The notes under the pieces: model-generated | The model's input: the letters and a program-made list of their open reading frames with translations, nothing else | Told to the model about the DNA's origin: nothing | Databases searched by the model: none | Source: Tellurirhabdus rosea | GTDB lineage: Bacteria; Bacteroidota; Bacteroidia; Cytophagales; Spirosomataceae | Reading direction: 5' to 3' | Assembly (NCBI RefSeq): GCF_026278345.1 | Contig: NZ_CP111085.1 | Location: 4,288,501 to 4,352,500 of the forward strand | Length of the DNA: 64,000 nucleotides | Shown here: one piece after another, positions 47,460 through 57,300 of the stretch | Position numbering within the stretch: the first letter of the stretch is position 1 | How the letters are laid out: the number at the start of each line of letters is the position of its first letter | Made by a program: the position numbers and the translations under genes

Positions 47460-50400
47460 ATGGGCAGTAAATTTCTACGGTGGACGGTCGGATTGATGCT
47501 GGTAGTTCAGGCAGCGGCGGCGCAGCATTATCCTTCGCTGGAGGAGTTCGGGCGGAACCGGATTCAGTATCGGCGCTTCGACTGGAAGGTGATCAAAACC
47601 TCCAATTTTGAAATCTATTTTTATCAGGACGGCCAGCCGGCGGCGAATCTGGCGGCCCAGTATGCCGAGACCGAATTTGACCGGATCACGGAAGTCCTGG
47701 GCTATACACCCTACAACCGGGTAAAAATTTTTCTGTACAACTCGCCGCAGGACCTCGCCCAGAGCAACATCGGACTGAGTGTGGCGGGCTATGCCAACGA
47801 CCGGGAAATCGATTTGTCTAAAAACCGGCTTCAGATTGCTTTTAACGGCAACCAGATTGCTTTTCGCAAGCAGCTGATCCGGGAAGTGTCGATGCTGTTT
47901 GTGTACGATATGCTCTACGGAGGCAGCCTCAAGGACGCCCTGCAAAGCTCCCTGCTGCTCTCGCTGCCCGACTGGTTCATGCCCGGCATTGCCTCGTACA
48001 TCGCCGAAGGCTGGAGCGTGGAAATGGATGACTACATGCGGGACGTCGCCCTGAACCGGCCCGTGCGCAAGCCATCGACCCTGGAAGGCGATGACGCCAT
48101 GCGGGTCGGTCATTCGATCTGGAATTATATCGCGGAAAAGTACGGTCGGGACAACATTTCCAACATCCTGAACCTGACGCGGATTATCCGCAATGAACAA
48201 AACTCGATTGCCAGTACCCTGGGCGTCCCTTACTCCCGCTTCCTGCGCGAATGGCGGGATTACTACTCTTCGATGGCGAAGCCCATTGCCGAGGCCTACA
48301 AAAGCGGGAATGATGATTTCCGGCTGACCGTATCGACGACCAAGTCACCCGCCCAGCTGACCAGTCTGCGCGTCAGTTCCGACAACAGCCGGATTGCCTA
48401 TGGTCTGGCCGAACGGGGTAAGTTTGAAGTAGTGCTGGTCGATACCCAGACCAAGAAGCGGTCAACGATATTAACCGGTGGCTACCGGCAGGACGAGTCG
48501 CAGGTGCGGGTGACAACGCCGCTGGTCGCTTTTCAGCGCAACAACCTGCTGGTGCTGACGGATGAAAAAGGAAAAACGTTCCTCTACGTGTACGGCAATC
48601 TGGATAAAAAACCGAAGCTGCAGCGGCGGATTGTTGTGCGGGGTGTGAACCAGGTGATCGACATGGATGCCTCCGACGATGGGTCCGCCGTGGTGTTTAG
48701 CGCCGACCGCCGGGGCCAGAACGACCTTTACCTCTTCAGCCTGAGCCGCGGTACGGCCCAGCAAATCACCAACGACCTGTACGACGACCTGTATCCGCAG
48801 TTTGTGGGTCGTTCGCGGCAGATTATTTTTGCTTCCAACCGTTCGCAGGACTCTCTCGGACTCGACAAAGGAACGTACAAGACCATCAACAATCGGCTGA
48901 GCCTCTTTCTGCACGACGGTTCTCCCAAGCCGGAAGCCCTCGTTCGGCTGACCGATTCCCTCAGCACGGCAAGACAGCCCATCGCCGCCAGCGAAAATAC
49001 TTTTTACTACCTGAGCGATGAGTCGGGCGTTCGCAACCTGGTCCGGTACGATGCCGAAACCAGGACCCGTCAATACATCACCTCGCTCAGCCAGGGCATT
49101 CGCCGCTACGATCTGAATCCGGCCTCAGGCGCTTTTGTGTACAGTCAGTTGCAGAATGGGCAGGAAGTAATTGGCTTCCGGCCGCGACTGAACCTGAATC
49201 AGAGCGTGGAGCTTCCGCTTACCCAGCGGGCGGTATCGACGGGCGCGGCAGCCCGGCCGGAGACGGATTCGGCAAGCCGCTCAGCCGCGACAGCGCCAAC
49301 GGCCGCCGGTAAACCCAACGGAATCGCCCCCGATCCGAACGAAGCAACGGCGCGGAAACTGAATCTGGAAGAAGGCGAAGTAGATACCGAGAACTACCAG
49401 TTCGACCCCGAAGTAGCCAAGTCGGTTGAAGCCAAGCAACGCCGGGCGACGACCACCGGCCAGCCGTCGCTGCTTTCGACACGCGGTCGCCGCCGGGAAA
49501 ACGTGACGATTCGCGGACCTTTCAATTATCAGGGGATGTTTATTGCCAGCGATGCCAGTTCAGACTGGCGGATCGACCCTATCCGGGGATTCGGCTATTT
49601 CCAGTCCCTGACGATGAACGACCTGCTGGAGAATCATATCATTAAGGCCGGTCTTTTCATTACGACGAACCTGCGCAACAGCGACCTTTTCGCCGAATAT
49701 AAAAACCTCGTAAACCGGATCGACTACGGCGTTCGGGTCGACCGGAAGACCATTTTCAATGACCCAGGCGGAATTATCCAGAAATACCGGTTCAATCAGG
49801 TGACTTTCTCGGCTTCTTATCCACTGTCGGTAAACAGCCGGGTGACGGTAGCGCCTTTTCATACGGTAACCCGTTTCTTCGATCTGGCGGCTTCCGGGGC
49901 CGAGCGCTCCAACGGCTATGCCGGGGCGCGGGCCGAGTTTGTCTTCGACAATTCGATGCTGAACGGCATGAACATGATCGAAGGCACGCGGTTTAAACTC
50001 AGCTACGAATCTTACACGGGTCTGTATCAGAAGACAGAAACCGGAAAGTTGCCGGCGAGCAATCTGAACTTCAACCGGGTCCGCCTTGACCTGCGGCACT
50101 ATCAGAAACTGCACCGGGACATCATTCTGGCGGGTCGGCTGGCGATTAGTCACTCGGCTGGCCGGGCTCCCAAGCGGAGTACGCTGGGCGGAATGGAGAA
50201 CTGGATAGGCATTGCCGAGGCCACCAAAGAGCGGAACGAAGACAACACCCAGCAGACCAATCCGCTGCTGCTCGACCCGAACCTGGATAACCGGGATGTC
50301 TTTTTCCTCGATCTGGCCACCCCGTTGAGAGGGTTCCGTCTGGGTAAACTGACCGGAACAAGCCACATGGTTTTCAACGCTGAGCTTCGACTGCCGCTGG

Positions 50401-50723
50401 TCCGTTACTTCCACCGCGGTCCGGTAACTTCAAACTTCCTGAGAAACTTCCAACTGGTTGCCTTCTCCGATGTAGGTACCGCCTGGTCGGGCCGGGGACC
50501 GTTCAATCGCCAGAACAGCCTGAATACCGAAGTCGTCGGCGGCAACGGAGATCCTTTTATTGCGACCGTGACAAACTTCAAAAACCCGTTCCTGATTGGC
50601 TACGGTGCTGGTGCCCGGACGATGCTGTTCGGCTACTATGTTAAATTCGACTATGCCTGGGGTCTGGAAAACAATGTCGTTGGCAAGCCCATTGCCTATC
50701 TGACGTTAGGCTACGACTTCTGA
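47460..50723 (+). CDS. outer-membrane protein with gluzincin-like, TolB-like propeller and beta-barrel parts
   Basis: A 1087-residue exported protein (signal peptide to about AAAAQ, residue 22). Residues 40-280 resemble a peptidase-MA/gluzincin domain, with LPDWFMPGIASYIAEGW as the second helix; but the expected HExxH reads REVSM (R141-M145), so it is probably inactive. Residues 300-590 contain PD40/TolB-like blades (IAYGLAERGKFEVVLVD, VVFSADRRGQNDLYLF, IIFASNRSQDSLG). After a low-complexity linker, residues 690-1087 form an outer-membrane barrel ending in PIAYLTLGYDF. Bacteroidota genomes carry such proteins under names like TolB. The function is unknown; a scaffold or assembly role at the surface is inference. 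Confidence 0.78.
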   Translation: MGSKFLRWTVGLMLVVQAAAAQHYPSLEEFGRNRIQYRRFDWKVIKTSNFEIYFYQDGQPAANLAAQYAETEFDRITEVLGYTPYNRVKIFLYNSPQDLAQSNIGLSVAGYANDREIDLSKNRLQIAFNGNQIAFRKQLIREVSMLFVYDMLYGGSLKDALQSSLLLSLPDWFMPGIASYIAEGWSVEMDDYMRDVALNRPVRKPSTLEGDDAMRVGHSIWNYIAEKYGRDNISNILNLTRIIRNEQNSIASTLGVPYSRFLREWRDYYSSMAKPIAEAYKSGNDDFRLTVSTTKSPAQLTSLRVSSDNSRIAYGLAERGKFEVVLVDTQTKKRSTILTGGYRQDESQVRVTTPLVAFQRNNLLVLTDEKGKTFLYVYGNLDKKPKLQRRIVVRGVNQVIDMDASDDGSAVVFSADRRGQNDLYLFSLSRGTAQQITNDLYDDLYPQFVGRSRQIIFASNRSQDSLGLDKGTYKTINNRLSLFLHDGSPKPEALVRLTDSLSTARQPIAASENTFYYLSDESGVRNLVRYDAETRTRQYITSLSQGIRRYDLNPASGAFVYSQLQNGQEVIGFRPRLNLNQSVELPLTQRAVSTGAAARPETDSASRSAATAPTAAGKPNGIAPDPNEATARKLNLEEGEVDTENYQFDPEVAKSVEAKQRRATTTGQPSLLSTRGRRRENVTIRGPFNYQGMFIASDASSDWRIDPIRGFGYFQSLTMNDLLENHIIKAGLFITTNLRNSDLFAEYKNLVNRIDYGVRVDRKTIFNDPGGIIQKYRFNQVTFSASYPLSVNSRVTVAPFHTVTRFFDLAASGAERSNGYAGARAEFVFDNSMLNGMNMIEGTRFKLSYESYTGLYQKTETGKLPASNLNFNRVRLDLRHYQKLHRDIILAGRLAISHSAGRAPKRSTLGGMENWIGIAEATKERNEDNTQQTNPLLLDPNLDNRDVFFLDLATPLRGFRLGKLTGTSHMVFNAELRLPLVRYFHRGPVTSNFLRNFQLVAFSDVGTAWSGRGPFNRQNSLNTEVVGGNGDPFIATVTNFKNPFLIGYGAGARTMLFGYYVKFDYAWGLENNVVGKPIAYLTLGYDF

Positions 50724-50745
50724 TCCGGGTCGACCGGCTGCTTTG

Positions 50746-50771
50746 AAACCCACCCGAGCAAGGTGGGTTTT
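50746..50771 (+). terminator. intrinsic terminator
   Basis: A 9-bp stem AAACCCACC (50746-50754) with GGTGGGTTT (50763-50771) and 8-base loop, followed by a T-rich run. It ends the propeller/barrel gene. Confidence 0.85.
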
Positions 50772-50789
50772 TTATTTTCGTAAATATGT

Positions 50790-50819
50790 TGCTTTGTTCG
50801 TTCTGGTTTTTATATTTGC
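50790..50819 (+). promoter_or_regulatory. primary-sigma promoter upstream of the giant surface-protein gene
   Basis: TTG at 50790-50792 and TATATTTG at 50812-50819 with 19 bases between. A transcript from here would have a leader of more than 500 bases before the coding start at 51344. Confidence 0.6.
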
Positions 50820-50963
50820 CCAGAGTCTCCCTGACACTGTTTTAAATGCGGTGAAAAGCTGACCCCGTTGTTTCTCTCTTCGCACTTCCCGGCATCTTCC
50901 CAAGCCACGTGTGGCTCCTGTGCCTTTCGGCATCTCGGTAACTAATTTTCAGATTTTTTAGTA

Positions 50964-51161
50964 TTGGCACACTTTTGGCTACTAAGTCCCGCTTCATTCC
51001 GCATGAATTGGACGCATCTGCAAGGCGCCTCAAAGCGGGAATCAGGCACTTATTCTGGATAGTTCAAAAGTGTATGGCAAGAATGCAACAATACCGGAAC
51101 GGATTGGCGGCTTGTTCTTTATTTGCCTGTACAAATTAAATGTTGGCATAATTTTGGAGTG
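50964..51161 (+). promoter_or_regulatory. candidate sigma-54-like elements in the long leader
   Basis: TTGGCAC at 50964-50970 with GC at 50978-50979 gives the GG-N10-GC spacing of a -24/-12 promoter. A second related sequence, TTGGCATAATTTTGGAG at 51143-51159, has GG-N10-GA and is weaker. The remaining leader (50820-51343) shows no convincing gene. An RNA regulatory role of the leader is possible but unsupported. Confidence 0.35.
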
Positions 51162-51343
51162 CTTAATCCTGTAAATGATTGAAATAAACCGGGAGTAAGA
51201 AAGTGACCAAATATGTTTTTCGGGGTCTGAATAAGTGGAACATATGTCCATTGCGTCTACGCCGACACAAGTGCGCCTTCTCCATGACGAAATCGCCATC
51301 CATAAAATTGAGCTCGTTAATCAGCTCAATCTGCTCTATATCA

Positions 51344-54300
51344 ATGCTTAGCCGTAACGTAAACGTTATTGGAAATCCTGCATTGATAGAGTCCCGACCC
51401 CAGGCAGGTGACTACTTCCTTCCGACGAGAAATCGTCTTGCCCTTTTTGTATTCTGTCTGGTAACCGGACTTTTTCTGGTTAGCAACTCAACTTTTGCTC
51501 AGCAAACCACCACGACCGGGCCGGATCTTTTCCTTTACAAGAAAATAAGCAACCAGAAGCCACAGATTGGCGATGTGGTCTCGGTAACAATGGTTGTCGG
51601 CAATTCCGGTTCGGCTGCGGCCACGGGCATTGTCATTCAGGACAAACTGCTCACGAGCGGAGCGGAATATGTGAGCGGGACAGTCCTCCGCGGCGGCGGC
51701 ACGTTTACCCGGCAAGCCACCACGGCCAGCTGGACACCCGGGACAGTCGCCGCGGGTGATTCCGCAATGGTGGAAATCAAGCTTCGCGTGCTTGGACAGG
51801 GCGTTTCGTTCAACACCGCCGAAATTACGGCCATGCAGGGAACGGACACGGACTCACAGGTCGATAACCAGGAATTATTGGAAGATGACTATGCTTCAAT
51901 CTGTTTCTCCGTACCGATTTATTGGTACCAGGGCGAGGAGTTCGAAGTGACCATTCCTGCGGGCTTCAAGAATACCCAATGGCTACGCAACAACCAGGCA
52001 GTAACCGCCAGTACCCCTTCGGAGCAGGCAGCCGTTCGGGGCGATACACTGATTATCCGTTCGCCGGGTACTTATACGTTCACTACTACTTTAAGTAACT
52101 GCCCGGCCAGCGGTTGCTGCCCGATCGAAGTGGTGCAGGGCCCATGCGGAAGCATCGGAGATTTTGTCTGGCTAGACACAAATTACAACGGCATTCAGGA
52201 CCAGAGCGAACCGGGCGTTGCAAATGTTCCGGTAAAGCTGTATTCCCAGAATGCAGACACCCTGCTTGCCGAAACCACGACGAATGCGAACGGCTTTTAT
52301 TCGTTTTCCTGCCTGCCGACCGGCAATTACCGGGTTGGTATTGTGAAGCCGGAAGGCACCGTTCTGTCTACGTTCAAAAATCCCTCCGGCACTCCCGATA
52401 AAGACAGCGATGGGCAGGACTCCGGGGCCAGAACGCTTTCGCCGGTTGTCCCGATCAATGTAGCGTTTGCCGAAAACGACAAGCGTCGGAACAATCCTGA
52501 CATTGACTTCGGTCTGGCGCCTTATGGCTCAATCGGAAACTTTGTGTGGGATGATACCAATACCAACGGGTTTCAGGACGGCGGTGAAGCAGGTATTTCG
52601 GGCGTACGGGTTAACCTGTACGCTTCCAATCAGATCAATACACCGATCAAGTCGCTGCTGACCAACGCTACCGGCTTCTATAAATTTGATTCCCTGCAGT
52701 CGGGAACGTACATCGTCCGCTTTCTGCTTCCCAGCGGCAAAGTGTTTACCCTGGCCAATGCCGGGACGGCCGCTGATGACGAGCGAGATTCCGACGCGGG
52801 AGTGGATGGCTACTCGCAGGCGGTTCAGATCAATGCATCACAGCCGCTCAACAGCATTGCCAGAACCAACATGACGATTGATGCCGGTGTTACGCCTAGT
52901 TGCACCGCCCCGGTTGTGGCCGCTTCTGTTTCCAGCGCACAGGTTTGCAGCGGTACCAGCTTTACCCTGACGGCGGCCGTTAGCGGCGCAACATCCGGTC
53001 TGAGCTATCGCTGGAGCGGCCCGAATGGGTATTCTTCAACGGATGCTAATCCGATTATTGCCAGCGCGGCTCTTTCTGCTACCGGAGTTTACAGCGTGAC
53101 TGTGAGCAGTGGAGTGAACTGCGCTTCTACGGCTTCGGTTACCGTGACGGTTAAATCGTGCGAATGTGCGGTTACACCGCCGATCATTTCCTGCGCTACT
53201 ACCAATATTTGTCCGGGCGATGCCGTAACGCTGCTGGCCGCCAATTGTAGCGGAACGGTCACCTGGTCCAACGGCCAGACGGGAAGCCAGTTGATCGTAA
53301 GTCCGTCGGATACAACGACCTATACGGCTACCTGCTCGGTTGACAAATGCACCAGCGGAAATTCCAACCCGGTAACCATCTTTGTCGCCGATCCCAAGCC
53401 GCCTGTGATTGCGGCCTCGGCCACCACAATCTGTCCGGGCACTCAGGTCACTCTGACGGCAACCGGCTGTACGGGACGGGTAATCTGGTCGACGGGAGCG
53501 ACGGGAACAAGTCTGACGGTATCCCCCGCGATGTCGACGACCTATTATGCCAACTGCCGGATCGCAAACTGCATAAGCTCGCCTTCTGATCCTGTAACCA
53601 TTCAGGTTGGAACGCCTCCAACGCCCCAGGTAACCGTTTCCAAAACCAGCCTGTGCGAAGGCGAAAGCTCCGTGCTGACCATCCTGAACTGTCCGGGCAC
53701 GCCTGTCTGGTCAACGGGGGATACCACCCAGTCTATAACCGTTTCGCCCCGGCAGACAACCCGCTACTCAGTGGTTTGTCGGTTAGGCTCTTGCCTGAGC
53801 CCGCGTTCCGAGTATGAAATTTCGGTGACTAAGCCCATTCCGCCAACGATTGTCGCCAGTTCGGATACCGTTTGTATCGGTAGTCAGGTTACTTTGACGG
53901 CCTCGGGGTGTCAGGGAACCGTCCTCTGGTCTTCAGGCAGTACGGGGGCAACACTGACGATCACGCCAAGAAACAATGTAAGCTACACGGCTTACTGCAA
54001 AATAGGGACCTGCACCAGCGAGATTTCCAACGCGGTTAACATCGTTGTGGTCAGTCCGGCTGCCCCGCTGATCAAGTCCACCAAAACCCTGCTTTGTGCC
54101 GGTGAAGACGTAACCCTTACGGCCGAAGGCTGTACCGGCACGGTGGTCTGGTCAAACGGAATGACGGGCAGCAGCATTACGGACCGGCCGGGAAGTACTA
54201 CCAATTACACGGCAAAATGTCGGGTCGGTTCCTGTCTGAGCGAATCCTCCAATCTCATTGCGGTTAACGTTACCAACAGCAGCGCAACCAGGCCAACCGT

Positions 54301-57300
54301 TACGGTTTCCAAGTCAGCGATTTGCAAAGGCGAAACCGTCGTCCTGTCGGCAACCGGCTGTACGGGCGCCACGATCGTTTGGTCGACAGGCGAAACCGGC
54401 GCGAGCATTACGGTTGCGCCCGTTACCACCACAGAATATTATGCTGCCTGCCGGGTAGGATCGTCCTGCAACAGCCAGCCCGCGAAGGTGACCATTACGG
54501 TTAATACACCGCCTACCCCGGAAGTCTTCTGTTCTGCAAGCCGAATTTGTCCGGGTGAAACAGTGGTGCTTAGTGTTGGCAGCTGTACAGGAACGCCGTT
54601 GTGGTCAACCGGGGCTACCACGTCCAGTATAACCGTATCTCCGACCGTAACGACGAGCTATACCGTCGTATGCCGCAGCGGCCAGTGCAGCAGCGATCCG
54701 TCCCAGGCCTATACAATCAGTGTTGAAGCGCCAGCCGCTCCGGTTATCACCGCGTCAACCCTAGAATTCGAAAGTGGACAGCCCGTATCGCTGTCGGCCA
54801 CCGGCTGCGGAACGGGCCAGGTCGTCTGGTCAACCGGAGCAACCGGAACGTCCATCGTCGTCGATCCCGTGGCTACGACCAGTTACTATGCGCAGTGCCG
54901 GATAAATAATTGCCTGAGCGACCTGACCACCATCACCATCAAGAAAAAGGGCGACTGCAATGTGCCGGCACCGACCGTAACCGTTGCCAGTTCGGAAGTC
55001 TGCTCCGGTGGCTCTGCGACGCTGACCGCGACCGGATGCACTTCCGGGACGATAGTCTGGTCGAATGGCATGACCGGTTCGAGCATTACGGTAAACAACC
55101 TGACGCGTAGTGAGCAGTTCACGGCGATGTGCAAGCGGGATGCGTTCTGTATGTCAGCACCTTCATCCCCGGTGGCCGTCAATGTGCTGTTCATCAATGC
55201 ACCTACGATTGTTTCTTCCAAACCCGTGATCTGTCCGGGGGATACGACTACGCTGAGCGCACTTGGTTGCCCGGGTCAGATTGTCTGGTCAACGGGCGAA
55301 ACAACGGGCAGTATCATCGTCAAGCCCGGTGCTACTACCGGTTATTGGGCAAAATGTAAACTTGGAACGTGCGAAAGTGCCCGTTCACCGATCAATACGG
55401 TCCGGGTGGTAACGCCAACGGCCCCAACCATTTCGGCTTCAGCGACCAACCTTTGCTTTGGTCAGGCGGTAACGCTGACGGCCTCTGCCTGTCAGGAGGG
55501 GTATGTCATCTGGTCCAATGGGCAGGTCGGTCAGTCGGTTACGGTTTCGCCGGCGGTTTCCACCACGTTCACGGCGGTTTGCTGCACGTCCGGAAACTGC
55601 AAGAGTGTAGTTTCCAATGGCATCGCGATAAATGTATCGGCAAAGCCGGGTAAGCCAGTAACCGTAGACAAGGTAAATACCTGCCCGTTCGTGACGGTGG
55701 ATCTGACTACGGCGGTGGTCGGACGGCCTGCTACCGGCAGTATCTATGAATTCAGAACGGGAAATACCCCGACTTCGCCCCTGGTTGCCAACCCGAACGC
55801 GGTGGGAGCCGGAACCTATTATGTTTTTGAAAAGACGGCCAATGGCTGTTATGGTGAGCCTTCTGCAATCAACATACAGATTACGGACTGCAATACACCC
55901 CAAATCTGTACTACGAACCCGGCATCGGCAACCGCGGGGTCTGACGCAACGCTTTGTGATACCAAAGAATACAAACTGAACGGCCGTATTGGCGGCGCTG
56001 CAACGAGTGCGGTCTGGTCGTCGAGCGGAACCGGGACGTTCAACAATGCGCTGTTGCTGGATGCAACGTACCGGGCTTCGGCAGAAGACGTTAAGGCCGG
56101 ATTTGTGACCCTTACGCTGACGACGAACGATCCGGATGGAAGTGGTGCCTGCGTAGCGGCCAAAGCGTCCATCAAGCTGACGTTCAAAGGCGTTGATCTT
56201 AAACCGACCATAACCGTTCAGGGAAATACGAGCCTGTGTAACGGCGATTCGGTAGTTCTGAAGGCACTGCCGGACGGATACCGGTACCGCTGGAATACCA
56301 ATGCCACGACGCAGAGCATCGTGGTCAAAGCGGGGGGATCGTACTTTGTGACGCTTCTGAACGCCGAAGGCTGTACGTCAGTGGCCTCTGAGCCGGTATC
56401 GATAACGGTAAACAGCCCGGTTCTGCCGCCGCAGGTAGCCATGATGGCCCGGAATACCTGCCCCGCCACTACGGTGAGTCTGGTGCAACTGGTCGAAAGC
56501 CAGCCCCGGATGCAGGGAAGTTCTTTTGAGTTCCGGGCGGGTAGTTCGCCAGCTTCGCCCATCGTGATTCGCCCCGACTCGGTCGGACAGGGGAAATACT
56601 ACATATTTGAACGGACAGCGGCGGGTTGCTACAGCGCCGGGGCGCCGGTAGAGGTCAGCATCTTCAACTGTGCCACGGACAGCTGCCGCGCCGACCTGTA
56701 CATCCGCAAAATGGTGGATAAGAAAAATCCGCGAGTGGGTGAGGTGGTAACCTATACCATCAAACTGGGTAACAAAGGAACCTGTGCCGCCACCCACGTC
56801 GACTTCCGGGATATTCTTCCGGAGGGGCTTGAACTGGTTTCCAACGGAAATCTGGCGGTCGATCACCTCGGCCACCTGACCATGTGGGTCACGCCTTTGC
56901 AGGCGGGTGAGGAGCGTGAGTTCTTCTACAAAGCCCGGGTTATGAAACAGGGGTCTATCGTCAATGACGTGAAAATTACCTACCTGGACCAGATTGACCC
57001 GGACTGGACAAACAACGCGGACCAGGTTACGATTCAGGACACTTCCAAAGTGCAGCCACTGTATGTGGGTCTGGCGAAGAAAGGGCTGGGCGTCTCCCGG
57101 CAGACCGATGGCACCTATGCCTTCCGGTACTCGTTTAAGGTGACGAACTACAGCAGTGTAGACGCCCGGAAGGTACAGATCACCGATAGTCTGACCACTG
57201 TGTTTGCCCCCAATTCCGTGACGGAAGCCCATCTGGAGGCCACCAATTCGAACCTGAAGTTTAACAGCGGCTTTACGGGCTCCGGTGCAAATGTTCAGTT

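Noticed and set aside
51203-51343. GTG or first ATG as the start of the giant protein
   Set aside because: The first codons are not signal-peptide-like and no homologous segment is recognisable; ATG 51344 is preferred, with 51284 not excluded.
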